DNA of 64,000 nt from Hymenobacter tibetensis (lineage in GTDB: Bacteria; Bacteroidota; Bacteroidia; Cytophagales; Hymenobacteraceae), in contig NZ_CP094669.1 in the NCBI RefSeq assembly GCF_022827545.1, positions 3,996,001 through 4,060,000 of the forward strand. Direction: 5' to 3'. This document shows, piece after piece, positions 1-8,095 of the stretch (the first letter of the stretch is position 1; every line of letters starts with the position of its first letter). A model generated the notes under the pieces. It was not told where the DNA came from. It did not search any database and saw only the letters and a list, made by a program, of their open reading frames with translations. Both the position numbers and the translations under genes were made by a program.

Positions 1-495
1 ACGGCCTACCGCGTGCTGCCCGGCATTCACATAGACCAGGATGCCCGCGGTTGCCTCACCGTGCGAGCCGACGTCACCGACGACCAGCTGATCAGTACCA
101 ACGACCGAGTGAAGCTGTTGGACGCGCATACTTTTGAGTGGCTGGGCCGGGCTGACTTTGTGATAAACAGCGGCGGCGTGAAGGTGCAAGCCGAAAAAGT
201 GGAACAGGTGCTAGAAGTGGCCCTGATGGAGCTAGAGTTGCCGTCACGCCGGGTGTTTGTGGCTGGTCGGCCTGATGCGCGGTTGGGCGAGCAGGTAACC
301 GCTTATCTGGAAGGCGAGCCACTGCCAGAAGAGCAGCAGCAACAGCTCCTAAGTTTGCTTCGCAAGCGCTTAGGAAAGTATGAGCGTCCTCGCGAGCTGG
401 TGTACATTGGCGAGTTCCGCACCACCGATTCTGGCAAGCTCAATCGGCGGGCTACTCTGCAAGGCTTACCTGCATCCACCGAAACCGAAGAATAA
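1..495 (+). CDS. menE: o-succinylbenzoate-CoA ligase, C-terminal part (5' end outside window)
   Basis: Last 164 residues of an acyl-adenylate-forming enzyme; the frame is open from base 1, so the start lies outside the window and the GTG at 13 is not a real start. The adenylation-core end and hinge are visible (TNDRV, then GRADFVINSGGVKVQ and AEKVE), followed by the mobile C-terminal lid ending in TDSGKLNR, whose lysine is the usual catalytic A10 lysine. The short lid and the hinge sequence resemble Bacteroidota MenE, which activates o-succinylbenzoate with ATP and CoA in menaquinone synthesis. menA lies far away at 55.6 kb, so the pathway is not in one operon here. Assignment to MenE rather than another acyl-CoA synthetase is by resemblance. 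Confidence 0.82.
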   Translation, partial: TAYRVLPGIHIDQDARGCLTVRADVTDDQLISTNDRVKLLDAHTFEWLGRADFVINSGGVKVQAEKVEQVLEVALMELELPSRRVFVAGRPDARLGEQVTAYLEGEPLPEEQQQQLLSLLRKRLGKYERPRELVYIGEFRTTDSGKLNRRATLQGLPASTETEE

Positions 496-644
496 ACAAC
501 ACCCAACAACGACGCGCGCAACATTACGCAATGCTTGAAAACAGATGACTTGCCGCTTTTCACCAGCGGTAGGGCTCTTGTAGGAACTATCTCTATACCA
601 ACTCAGGTAAGACCACCCTCTATCGTATAGCATAGCTCGGCTCT

Positions 645-690
645 AACTGCCCGTGAGGCTTTCTTCGGAAATCTCACGGGCAGTTTTTTT
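645..690 (+). terminator. intrinsic terminator of menE
   Basis: Perfect 13-bp stem (arms 645-657 and 673-685) with a 15-nt loop, ending in a run of seven T. It sits 150 bp after the menE stop. Confidence 0.8.
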
Positions 691-957
691 GTGCTCCTGA
701 ATGCGTAATACCTACTTGCCACATTGTTTACTTCGTCCAATTTATAGCTTGATCTATTATCATTGTTTATATTGCATTATATCCTTTATAGCAGCTTCAT
801 TTTATAATTATGAGCCACTGTAACTATATTATACTCATTTGACGACGTCAACACCTTTATCAATAATACAGCATAAGTTCACAACTACACGACATGAAAA
901 CGGCTAGCTGCTGGCTTATATCAGGTCGTTGCAAAGAAGGAGCTCTTTACGTTTTAG
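691..957. other. AT-rich non-coding stretch
   Basis: Together with the terminator this makes a 462-bp gap after menE. The part from about 715 to 900 is much richer in A+T than the flanking genes and holds only very short reading frames. I see no RNA gene or promoter that I can support. Confidence 0.5.
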
Positions 958-1107
958 ATGAAAGCATATCTACTCACTTGGCTTTTACTACTGGCTTTCG
1001 TTGCGGGCTTTACATTGGGCCGCGCCAATAGCACCCGCCCGGACCCCCGCCCTACCCCACCGTTGCGCTTGGCTCACGCGGAGCTACTACACGTTTGGGC
1101 CGCCTAG
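958..1107 (+). CDS. possible 49-aa single-pass membrane peptide
   Basis: ATG at 958 opens a 49-codon frame: MKAYLLTWLLLLAFVAGF-like hydrophobic N-terminus (one membrane segment or a signal anchor), then a proline/arginine-rich stretch and a short hydrophobic end. A purine-rich AAGGAG lies about 17 bp upstream, a poor distance. No family is recognised. There is no hairpin between its stop and the convergent gene at 1146, unlike nearly all other convergent junctions in this window, which slightly weakens the case. It could be a real micro-protein or chance. Confidence 0.35.
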   Translation: MKAYLLTWLLLLAFVAGFTLGRANSTRPDPRPTPPLRLAHAELLHVWAA

Positions 1108-1145
1108 CGTAGCTAACGTCTTATAGTAGCACGCCACACCACAAG

Positions 1146-1868
1146 CTACCAGTCGGCGCGGCGCAGGCCGTGTTGGGTGAAAAGGCGCTGTCGGCCACGC
1201 ATTACCTTATACAGGTCGCCGAGGGAAAGCTTGACGCGGCCGTAGAAAACGGGGCCGTTCAGTTCGCGCTGCGTGAGGCTGTTCACCAAGAACGGCTGCC
1301 GCCAGCCTAGGCCCGTACCCAGGCCCATCCAACGGAAAATCCGCATTTGAGCGGCCAAGGAAGGCTCAACCAGCCAAATAACTCGTTTCGGAGAACGAAT
1401 GCCGCTGCCATCAGGCAGCGTGTACCGGGCGTACGTCTTGCCGACGCCTAGCTGAAGTTGAGTGGCTATTTCCCAGCGGGGGTTGCCCAGCACTACGTAC
1501 TCACCGTAGCCGGCCACGTAGCGCAGGCGCAGTTCTGCTGTGGTAGTTGCGGGCAGTTCGTTCGGGATGGGCTGGCGCGAAGGAATGCCATTACTGAGCA
1601 GATAAACCCCGATTCCGGTTCGTAGCCGTCCGCGCCACTCGATTCCTAACTTCAACCCCGGAATGGACACGAAGCGGCGGTTGACAATAGCATTCCGAAT
1701 ATCCAACTGAAAAACCGGCCGACGGTGCGGCATCCGCACGGTTACGCTGTCGGGGGGCAGGCCACTCTCCGCGGGCCACGCCGCTGCCTGGGCCGCACCG
1801 AGTCCGCTCAGCCACAGCCCCCAAGCTGCCAGAACCGGCCGCCAAGTATATTGAAACCACAGTATCAC
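1146..1868 (-). CDS. hypothetical secreted protein, possible outer-membrane beta-barrel
   Basis: Not recognised as a named family. With the GTG start at 1868 the product is 240 aa and begins with a hydrophobic signal-like segment (VLAAWGLWLSGLGAAQA). The frame also runs up to a GTG at 1970, but that adds an Arg/Lys-rich stretch before the signal, so I prefer the shorter form. The mature part has alternating polar/hydrophobic strands (LKLGIEWRGRLRTGIGVYLL, ATQLQLGVG, VKLSLGDLYK) typical of small Bacteroidota outer-membrane barrels; this is inference from composition only. It is divergent from the ABA4-like gene at 2013, and the alternative N-terminal coding stretch overlaps the repeat array at 1918-1971. 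Confidence 0.6.
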   Translation of the reverse strand: MILWFQYTWRPVLAAWGLWLSGLGAAQAAAWPAESGLPPDSVTVRMPHRRPVFQLDIRNAIVNRRFVSIPGLKLGIEWRGRLRTGIGVYLLSNGIPSRQPIPNELPATTTAELRLRYVAGYGEYVVLGNPRWEIATQLQLGVGKTYARYTLPDGSGIRSPKRVIWLVEPSLAAQMRIFRWMGLGTGLGWRQPFLVNSLTQRELNGPVFYGRVKLSLGDLYKVMRGRQRLFTQHGLRRADW

Positions 1869-1917
1869 GGCGCAAGGTACAACCCAGATACGGGTAAGTG
1901 GTAGCTTATCCTTTGCC

Positions 1918-1971
1918 TGCGGTTCACCCAACCCGATACTGCGGTTCACCGCTCGCCTTCGCCGGTTCACC
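1918..1971. promoter_or_regulatory. three GGTTCACC direct repeats at 21-22 bp spacing
   Basis: GGTTCACC starts at 1921, 1943 and 1964, each preceded by GC or GCC. Spacings of 22 and 21 bp place the copies on one face of the helix. The array lies 42-95 bp before the ATG of the plus-strand operon that ends in a LytTR regulator. LytTR proteins bind 9-bp direct repeats with 12-13 bp spacers, so this could be an autoregulatory site. It also falls within an alternative N-terminal coding stretch of the minus-strand gene, so chance codon repetition is possible. Confidence 0.35.
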
Positions 1972-2012
1972 TCTTTTGCCCGTGTTGGGGCGCCCCAAGG
2001 CTAGTAGTTTAG

Positions 2013-2486
2013 ATGCATCATCTCAGCACTACCCTCATGCTTGTCACCCCTGATACCTTGTTTGCCTTCGCCAATCCGGTTGCCATGCTTGGATGGGCGT
2101 TGCTGCTACTGGCCCCACGCTGGCTGGTTACACGCCGCTTAGTTTTGAGTGGGGCGCTGCCGCTGCTCCTGGCCGGGGCGTACGTCGTGCTGATAGGCAG
2201 CCATTACGTAGGCGACCACGCCAGCGAGGGCGGGTTCAGTTCCCTGCAAGACGTGGCTGCTCTTTTCCGTGACCCGTGGGCCTTGCTGGCGGGCTGGGTG
2301 CACTACCTGTGTTTCGACCTAAGCATTGGCATTTGGGAAAGCCTGGATGCCCGCCGCCGTGGGGTACCGCACCTATTGCTGGTGCCGTGCCTGCTGTTCA
2401 CGTTTCTATTTGGTCCGCTAGGCCTCTTGCTGTATGCCTTGCTTCGGCGCTGGTACCCGGTCCCGGCATCGGCCTTGGAAGCTTGA
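2013..2486 (+). CDS. ABA4-like (DUF4281) integral membrane protein
   Basis: 157 aa with about four membrane helices. The segment GWVHYLCFDLSIGIWE followed by DARRRGVPHLLLVPCL and TFLFGPLGLLLY is characteristic of the ABA4-like/DUF4281 family, named for the plant neoxanthin-related protein; the bacterial members have no established reaction. It is the first gene of a plus-strand run, 41 bp before the next membrane protein and divergent from the gene at 1146. Family assignment is by motif; function here is unknown. Confidence 0.8.
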   Translation: MHHLSTTLMLVTPDTLFAFANPVAMLGWALLLLAPRWLVTRRLVLSGALPLLLAGAYVVLIGSHYVGDHASEGGFSSLQDVAALFRDPWALLAGWVHYLCFDLSIGIWESLDARRRGVPHLLLVPCLLFTFLFGPLGLLLYALLRRWYPVPASALEA

Positions 2487-2527
2487 TACTGCCCTTGTTT
2501 TTGCCACTCACCCTTATACTATCCGCC

Positions 2528-3391
2528 ATGAAAACAGTAGCCTTTTCCACTGCTGCTATTGCCAGCAGCACACCAGAAAATAGTTCGTCAGTAGTGCAGC
2601 AAGTGCGTATGTGGCTTTCGGTATTGCACCGCGTGAATAGTGTTTTGTCGGGGGCGGGGTGGTTGCACATGCTGCTGCTGCCGGGCGTGCTGCTTGCTCT
2701 GGCCGTTGATGAGCGCCTGGTTACGAACGTGAACCCCTGGATTAAACCCATCAAGTTCATTTTCTCGGATATCATCTACGTTTGGAGTTTGGGGTGGCTA
2801 CTGGCTGATCTGCCAGCGGCGGCCCAACGGGCGGTGCGGCTTATTAGCTGGGGCGTAGCAGTGTCCATTGTGGTTGAAATTGGCTGCATTGTGGTACAAG
2901 CGGCCCGCGGCACTACGTCGCACTACAATGTACACTCGCTCTTCGATGGGCTGCTGTTCGGGCTGATGGGTGTGTTTATTGCCCTCAACACCGTTCTGAT
3001 TATGTGGGCGGTGTATTTGGTGTGGCGACACCGCCCCCACGGCCCCGCCAGCTACGTGTGGGGAGTGCGGCTGGGGCTCCTGCTGTTCTTGGTGGGCAGC
3101 GCAGTCGGTGGGGCCATGATTGGGCACCTGGCCCATACCGTAGGCGCTCCTGATGGCGGCCCCGGCCTGCCGGGCGTGGGGTGGAGCACCCGCGCCGGCG
3201 ACTTGCGCATTGCGCACTTCTTGGGACTGCATGCGCTACAGGCACTACCATTGGTTGGCTGGCTACTATCCCGCTATGCGCCCCGGCAGGCAGTGGCCGG
3301 CACATGGACTTTTACTTTCGTGTATCTGGCGGGCACGGTGTGGCTGTACGGGCAGGCAATGCAGGGGATTCCGCTGTGGGCAGCTCGTTAG
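2528..3391 (+). CDS. hypothetical polytopic membrane protein
   Basis: 287 aa from the ATG at 2528; the frame extends further upstream but there it overlaps the ABA4-like gene, so I reject the longer form. About seven hydrophobic helices are visible after a polar N-terminus of about 30 residues. Notable segments are NPWIKPIKFIFSDIIYVWSLGW and SHYNVHSLFDGLLFGLMG, which suggest a conserved family, but I cannot name it. It lies between the ABA4-like gene and the LytS kinase on the same strand and may share their transcript, although 215 bp separate it from the kinase start I chose. Confidence 0.75.
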   Translation: MKTVAFSTAAIASSTPENSSSVVQQVRMWLSVLHRVNSVLSGAGWLHMLLLPGVLLALAVDERLVTNVNPWIKPIKFIFSDIIYVWSLGWLLADLPAAAQRAVRLISWGVAVSIVVEIGCIVVQAARGTTSHYNVHSLFDGLLFGLMGVFIALNTVLIMWAVYLVWRHRPHGPASYVWGVRLGLLLFLVGSAVGGAMIGHLAHTVGAPDGGPGLPGVGWSTRAGDLRIAHFLGLHALQALPLVGWLLSRYAPRQAVAGTWTFTFVYLAGTVWLYGQAMQGIPLWAAR

Positions 3392-3606
3392 CGTCTGCTG
3401 TTTCCACCTCCTTTTTGGCCGCTTAAGTATGGCTAGGGTGTTGGTGGGGTTGTGGCTGGTCTGGCGGCCGGCAAACACGCTAGCGTCCTGACGGGGGCAG
3501 TTCACCTGTGGCATTCACTTGGGTGGTACTTTGCGCTTATTCACCTTCTTCACCCGCGCCTAGTGCCGGCGCTGTTGCGCCACAAGTGGCTTTACTTCCC
3601 TGTCCT

Positions 3607-4641
3607 GTGTCGGCTCGCATAAACGATTATCGTCTTCGCCTTATTGGCATCCCCGTTCTTAGCTTGGCTATCACGCTGCTTACGGCGTCATCCCATGGCA
3701 CCTGGACGCTACCGTTGTTCATCGTTGACTGGGCTATTTCCTTGTACCTCACGTCGGTGCTGTGGTTGCTCAATCGGACGCTTTGGCACTGGCTGCTGCG
3801 CCGGTTTCCACACGTCGACGAAACCAAACGCCGGCTCTGGATGCTGGCTGGGCTCTCGGTGCTGGGTACGAGTGGAGCCACGGTATTGCTGCGGATGCCG
3901 CTGCACTGGCTACTCCCCCAATACTTCCACCTCGATTTTCAGTCTCAGCTGTCAAGCATTTTCTTCAACCTATTTCCTACGGTAGCGGTCCTGACGCTCT
4001 ACGAAACCTTGTATTTCTTTCGGCAATGGGAGCAAAACGTACGCCGGTCCGAGCAGTTGCAATCAGCCGGAACCCAAAGCCAGCTGGAAGCCCTGCAAAG
4101 CCAGCTCGACCCACACTTCCTCTTCAACACCCTCAACACGTTGTCGGCCCTGATTGAACCCGACAACAAGCAAGCGCAGCAGTTCGTGGAGCAGCTCGCC
4201 GACGTGTACCGCTACGTACTGCTCACCCGCGACAAACCTACCGTGCCGCTGGCCGAAGAACTGGCTTTCGTGGACACTTACCTTGCGCTGCACAAAGTCC
4301 GCTTCCGCGACAATCTGCGCATAACCGTTGATGTGCCAGCCCCAGCCTTGGGAGCCCGCGTAGCGCCGCTGAGCGTGCAACTGCTGGTGGAAAATGCCTT
4401 GAAGCACAACGTAGCCTCGCGCGACTTTCCGCTGGAGTTGCGCCTGTCAGCTCATATAAGCGGCAGCTACTTCACGGTGGAAAACACGCTGCGCCCACGT
4501 ACCGCCGGCCTAGCTCCCAGCACAGGCATGGGTTTGGCCAACGTGCGCCACCGCTACCAGTTGCTGCAAGCCTCACAGCCCGTGGTTGTATCAGCCGATA
4601 AAGGCTTTTTTCGGGTGCAGCTGCCCTTGTTGCCCGAATAA
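3607..4641 (+). CDS. LytS/YehU-type sensor histidine kinase (system 1)
   Basis: Membrane kinase with about four N-terminal helices, a short coiled segment, then the His_kinase box LDPHFLFNTLNTL with phospho-acceptor H170, followed by an HATPase domain (LLVENALKHN as N-box, GMGLANVRHRY as G-box). I chose GTG 3607, which begins just before NDYRLRLIGIPVLSL; an in-frame GTG at 3508 would add 33 residues without obvious domain character. There is no large periplasmic sensor domain, so the signal is probably sensed in or near the membrane. It starts a tight run: DoxX-like gene 31 bp later, reductase 8 bp after that, LytTR regulator 36 bp after that. That regulator is the likely partner. It is paralogous to the kinase at 9368. 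Confidence 0.9.
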   Translation: MSARINDYRLRLIGIPVLSLAITLLTASSHGTWTLPLFIVDWAISLYLTSVLWLLNRTLWHWLLRRFPHVDETKRRLWMLAGLSVLGTSGATVLLRMPLHWLLPQYFHLDFQSQLSSIFFNLFPTVAVLTLYETLYFFRQWEQNVRRSEQLQSAGTQSQLEALQSQLDPHFLFNTLNTLSALIEPDNKQAQQFVEQLADVYRYVLLTRDKPTVPLAEELAFVDTYLALHKVRFRDNLRITVDVPAPALGARVAPLSVQLLVENALKHNVASRDFPLELRLSAHISGSYFTVENTLRPRTAGLAPSTGMGLANVRHRYQLLQASQPVVVSADKGFFRVQLPLLPE

Positions 4642-4672
4642 GCGCCGCTCATTCTTTTCTTACTACACGTCT

Positions 4673-5158
4673 ATGAAACCCTTATTCGTCTTGCTTGGCG
4701 CTTTCCTGCTGGCCTTGGGCGCCACCCGCTTGTTTGGGGGCAGCCTGAATTTCTTGCTGGCTGGCAACGTAGCCCTGGCCGTCATGCTGCTGTTTACGGG
4801 CGCCGCGCATTTCGCCCTCACCAACGGCATGGTGCTAATGCTGCCCGAGTGGCTGCCCGGCCGGAAAGCGTGGGTGTATTTTACAGGAGTAGTGGAGCTA
4901 GCAGCGGCCATGGGGTTGCTCGTACCGGCTTTGCGGCCGCTGGTGGGGTGGTTGCTGATTGCGTTTTTTGTGTTAGTGCTGCCCGGCAACATTTACGCCG
5001 CCATGCACCACATCAACTACCAAAAGGCCACCACCGACGGCCCCGGCCCGCGCTACTTGTGGTTCCGGATTCCGTTGCAGCTATTATTCATTGCCTGGAC
5101 CTGGTATTTTAGCGTGCACTTGCCTGCAACTCTCCCCTTCGCGAGCCTTTCTTATTAG
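4673..5158 (+). CDS. DoxX-like small membrane protein
   Basis: 161 aa from ATG 4673, with four hydrophobic helices. It has the general look of the DoxX/DoxD-like family: a helix pair around LLFTGAAHFALTNGMVLMLP and VYFTGVVELAAAMGLLVP, and a third region ending PGNIYAAMHH. DoxX-type proteins associate with quinone or thiol oxidoreductases; the role here is unknown. Its place between kinase and regulator, 8 bp before a flavodoxin-fold reductase, suggests that the pair works in one redox function under control of system 1. Confidence 0.75.
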   Translation: MKPLFVLLGAFLLALGATRLFGGSLNFLLAGNVALAVMLLFTGAAHFALTNGMVLMLPEWLPGRKAWVYFTGVVELAAAMGLLVPALRPLVGWLLIAFFVLVLPGNIYAAMHHINYQKATTDGPGPRYLWFRIPLQLLFIAWTWYFSVHLPATLPFASLSY

Positions 5159-5166
5159 CCTCCGCC

Positions 5167-5691
5167 GTGTTCTTACCTGCATCTGCCGCCACTGTGCCCT
5201 TGGTTTTCCTTGGTAGCGCCCGCCAAGCTGGCGACACGCACCGCCTGGTGGCGCGTGTGCTAGCCGACATTCCGCACACCCTCGTGGAGTTGCTGGATTG
5301 GCCGGTGGTGCCTTACAACTACCAGAACGATTATCCGGCAGCAGACGCTTTTCAGCAGGTGGCTGAGTTCATGCTTGGGCACCAAGTCATCGTCTTCGCA
5401 ACGCCGGTCTACTGGTACAGCATGAGTGGGGTGATGAAGCAGTTCTTCGACCGGTTTACGAACCTTACGGATATGCAAAAGCAGCTAGGCCGCCAGTTGG
5501 CCGGCAAGCACGCGTTTCTGCTCGCCGTAGGCTCCGACCGAGAATTGCCGGAGGGATTTGAGGTGCCGTTTCGGCGGACAGCGGAGTACTTCAAAATGAC
5601 GTTTGAAGGCAGCTTGTACCAGTCGCTCAAGCAGCCCTTTCCCGAGGAAGAGGCCCGCCAGTTCGCGCACCAACTCAGTGCTTTGTGCTAA
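5167..5691 (+). CDS. NAD(P)H-dependent FMN reductase-like flavoprotein
   Basis: 174 aa from a GTG 8 bp after the DoxX stop. Flavodoxin-like fold of the NADPH-dependent FMN reductase family: first strand and phosphate loop FLGSARQAGDTHRL, then IVFATPVYWYSMSGVMKQFFDRF, the typical FMN-ring loop. The cytosolic enzyme is expected to transfer electrons from NAD(P)H through FMN to quinones or other acceptors; the substrate cannot be read from sequence. It is embedded between kinase and regulator of system 1, as the OYE flavoenzyme is in system 2. Confidence 0.85.
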   Translation: MFLPASAATVPLVFLGSARQAGDTHRLVARVLADIPHTLVELLDWPVVPYNYQNDYPAADAFQQVAEFMLGHQVIVFATPVYWYSMSGVMKQFFDRFTNLTDMQKQLGRQLAGKHAFLLAVGSDRELPEGFEVPFRRTAEYFKMTFEGSLYQSLKQPFPEEEARQFAHQLSALC

Positions 5692-5727
5692 GCAACGCGC
5701 TTTTCAACTCTTAACTCGCTGCCGCGC

Positions 5728-6516
5728 ATGAACGTTCTGCTGCTTGAAGACGAATATCCAGCCGCAGAGCGTTTGCAGCGCCTGTTGCTGGAAGCATGCC
5801 CCGAGGCGCACCTGCTAGCCGTACTCGACAGCGTAGCGGGTGCCCTGAAGTGGCTGGCTACCAACCCCGCACCCGACCTGATTTTGTCTGATATCCAACT
5901 GGCCGATGGGTTGAGTTTGGAGGTGTTCGAGCAGGCCGTGGTGCGCAGCCCCGTCATCTTCACCACCGCTTACGACGCTTACGCCATTCGGGCTTTCAAA
6001 GCCAACAGCGTGGACTATTTGCTGAAGCCTGTGAAGCTGGCGGAGTTGCAGGCGGCTCTTACCAAGCTGCGCGAATGGCGCAGCCCCGTGGCTGCACCGC
6101 AAACTGCCAGCGTAGCCGACGACAGAGCCCAGCGCCTCGAGCGCCTTCTCGACAGCCTCCCTCGCCCCGACCGGCAATACAAAACACGCTTTCTGGTTCG
6201 TAGCGGCGAGCAGTTGCTGCCTGTATCTGTTGGGCAGATAGCGTGGTTTCAGAGCCGCCACGAAAACACCACCCTCGTTGTCACCGACGGCCGCCGCTTC
6301 GTGGTCGATTATACGTTGGAACAACTGGAAAGCCTGCTCGACCCAAGCCAGTTTTTTCGCCTCAACCGTCAGTTCATCGCGCAGCTGCCGGCCGTACAGC
6401 GTTTGCACCCGCACTTCAACGGCAAGCTGCTGCTCGATTTGCACCCTGCCCCCACTGAGGAAGTCCTAATAAGCCGGGAGAAGGCCAACGCAGTGAAGCA
6501 ATGGCTGGAAGGCTAG
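5728..6516 (+). CDS. LytTR-family response regulator (system 1)
   Basis: 262 aa: receiver domain (acidic pair at D8/E9, phospho-acceptor D55 in LILSDIQLADG, conserved K100 in VDYLLKPV), linker at about 110-155, then a C-terminal LytTR DNA-binding domain (RFLVRSGEQLLPVSVGQIAWFQS to VLISREKANAVKQW). Members bind 9-bp direct repeats and usually activate transcription. It is the last gene of the plus-strand run with the LytS kinase. Its TAG stop overlaps the stop of the convergent PAP2 gene at a CTAG tetramer, so no terminator separates the two transcripts. Confidence 0.95.
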   Translation: MNVLLLEDEYPAAERLQRLLLEACPEAHLLAVLDSVAGALKWLATNPAPDLILSDIQLADGLSLEVFEQAVVRSPVIFTTAYDAYAIRAFKANSVDYLLKPVKLAELQAALTKLREWRSPVAAPQTASVADDRAQRLERLLDSLPRPDRQYKTRFLVRSGEQLLPVSVGQIAWFQSRHENTTLVVTDGRRFVVDYTLEQLESLLDPSQFFRLNRQFIAQLPAVQRLHPHFNGKLLLDLHPAPTEEVLISREKANAVKQWLEG

Positions 6517-7127
6517 CTACCCGTGCCGTTGGCGGTGGCGTGGGCCAGAAACCAAACCAGTCCGCCCCCGGCCGCTACGCCAGCTAGGGCACCTGCCACC
6601 AGCTCCGGCACCGTATGACGCTGCAGCACCAACCGCGAGGCTGCTACTACTGTTGCTAGAAGCAAGGCCAGCACGCCCCACGTAGCGTACATGTACAGCA
6701 CCACGCAGGCCAAAAAGAATGACAATGCTGCGTGCAGCGAGATTTTCAGCCAAAAGTTGATTACGTAGCACGTCAACAGCAACAGCCAAGCCGTCAGCAG
6801 GCCGTACCGGACTAGCCCCGCCTGTTGCCAAAACAGAACGCCAGTAGCCAGCCCCAGCACCACTAGCAGCACCGGATAAAACGACTGCCGCTCCTTCTGT
6901 TGCGACACATCCAAGTTGGAATATGCGCCGCGATACGTTTGACGAAAGCTCCAGATGCCGATGAGTGCCGCCATTGTGGCTACGCTACCAAGGCTCCATT
7001 TGGCCGTTGGGTCGTCGTCAAGCTTTTGCCAAGCCATGAAACATACAAACGCTGTGCTTGTAAGCAGCGGGTGCCCTACCCAGGAAATTACCGCCGCCAA
7101 ACGACGGACGGGTGCAGAAATCATCAT
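6513..7127 (-). CDS. PAP2-like membrane protein
   Basis: 204 aa, about six membrane helices. The second half carries a recognisable but degenerate type-2 phosphatidic-acid phosphatase signature: SLHAAL (motif 2 Ser and His) and SRLVLQRHTVPELVAGALAG (motif 3 Arg and His); motif 1 with its usual KxxxxxxRP is not visible, so activity is uncertain. Family members dephosphorylate lipid phosphates at the membrane. Its ATG lies 8 bp after the stop of the LytTR regulator of system 2, so the two are almost certainly co-transcribed. Confidence 0.75.
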   Translation of the reverse strand: MMISAPVRRLAAVISWVGHPLLTSTAFVCFMAWQKLDDDPTAKWSLGSVATMAALIGIWSFRQTYRGAYSNLDVSQQKERQSFYPVLLVVLGLATGVLFWQQAGLVRYGLLTAWLLLLTCYVINFWLKISLHAALSFFLACVVLYMYATWGVLALLLATVVAASRLVLQRHTVPELVAGALAGVAAGGGLVWFLAHATANGTGS

Positions 7128-7135
7128 GGCAGCGC

Positions 7136-7921
7136 TTACCTATCCAGCCATGCTTTGAAAGCGGCCACTTTTTCGCGGCTTACCAGCACGGTTTCGTTTT
7201 CGGGTACGGTGGGTTTGAGAATGGTTTGGAGGCGGGAGTTGGTGTAGTGAATGATGTCGTGAATGGACTCGGCGTGGGCCAGGTAGGCGCGGTTGAGGCG
7301 GAAAAACTCGGTGGGGTCGAGTAGCTGCTCGAGCTGCTCGAGTGTGTAATCGACCACAAAGCGGCGGCCTTCGCGGGTGTGCAGCAGCGTTACTTTTTCC
7401 AGGCTGGCAAAGTAGGCTATCTGCTCTACCGGAATGGCTTTCAAATGCTCTCCTACCCGCACCACGAACCGGGCCTTGTACTCCTTGGCCGGTTGCGCCT
7501 GCTGGAGCACCCGCGCCAGCAGCGCCGCATCGAAGGTGGGCGTGGCCGCTGCCCGCAGCTGGTGCAGCTTGCTGAGAGCCGCCGTCAGTTCCTCGGGGTC
7601 AATGGGCTTGAGCAGGTAATCGACGCTGTTCACCTTGAACGCGCGCAGAGCGTACTTGTCATAAGCCGTAGTGAAGATGACGGGGCTGCGGATTTCCATT
7701 CGCTCGAACAGCTCGAAGCTCAGCCCATCGGCCAAATGAATATCGAGAAACAGCACGTCGGGCGCTGGCTGCAACTTCTGCAGCAACGCCTCGGCCTCCG
7801 CCACCGACTCTGCTTTGCCCACCACTTCAAGAGCCGGCTGTTGCTTGCTCAGCAACCCAGCCAGCCGGTTGGCCGCCAGCGGTTCGTCTTCTATAATGAG
7901 GGCACGTAAGGGTTGCGGCAT
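7136..7921 (-). CDS. LytTR-family response regulator (system 2)
   Basis: 261 aa with receiver domain (E11/D12, phospho-acceptor D60 in VLFLDIHLADG, K106 in VDYLLKPID) and a LytTR domain (RFVVRVGEHLKAIPVEQIAYF to VLVSREKVAAFKAW). It is closely similar to the regulator at 5728, including the FTTAYD and RRFVVDYTLEQLE stretches, so the two systems are paralogues. The likely partner kinase is at 9368, with the OYE gene and its terminator in between, so kinase and regulator are not obligatorily on one transcript. Candidate targets are the direct repeats upstream of the TPR and TonB genes. Confidence 0.95.
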   Translation of the reverse strand: MPQPLRALIIEDEPLAANRLAGLLSKQQPALEVVGKAESVAEAEALLQKLQPAPDVLFLDIHLADGLSFELFERMEIRSPVIFTTAYDKYALRAFKVNSVDYLLKPIDPEELTAALSKLHQLRAAATPTFDAALLARVLQQAQPAKEYKARFVVRVGEHLKAIPVEQIAYFASLEKVTLLHTREGRRFVVDYTLEQLEQLLDPTEFFRLNRAYLAHAESIHDIIHYTNSRLQTILKPTVPENETVLVSREKVAAFKAWLDR

Positions 7922-8030
7922 AAAATGCGGAGAGAAGTAGGTACAGAGCTAGAAGCGGCCAAGGGTAGCAAGTTCTGGAAAGTAGCGCAACAAAACGTAC
8001 TACCCCCGCTTTTGCAGCTAATAAAGCGGC

Positions 8031-8065
8031 ACAAAAAAGCCAGCCGCTTGGTAGCGGCTGGCTTT
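8031..8065 (-). terminator. intrinsic terminator of the OYE gene
   Basis: 13-bp perfect stem (8036-8048 with 8053-8065) and a 4-nt loop, followed on the minus strand by six T. It lies 30 bp past the OYE stop and before the start of the LytTR regulator. Confidence 0.8.
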
Positions 8066-8095
8066 GTATTCACTCATTAATCGGCAGCGTGCTGC

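Noticed and set aside
2276..2527. Longer start for the membrane protein at 2528
   Set aside because: It overlaps the ABA4-like gene on the same strand and gives a Pro-rich, family-free N-terminus.
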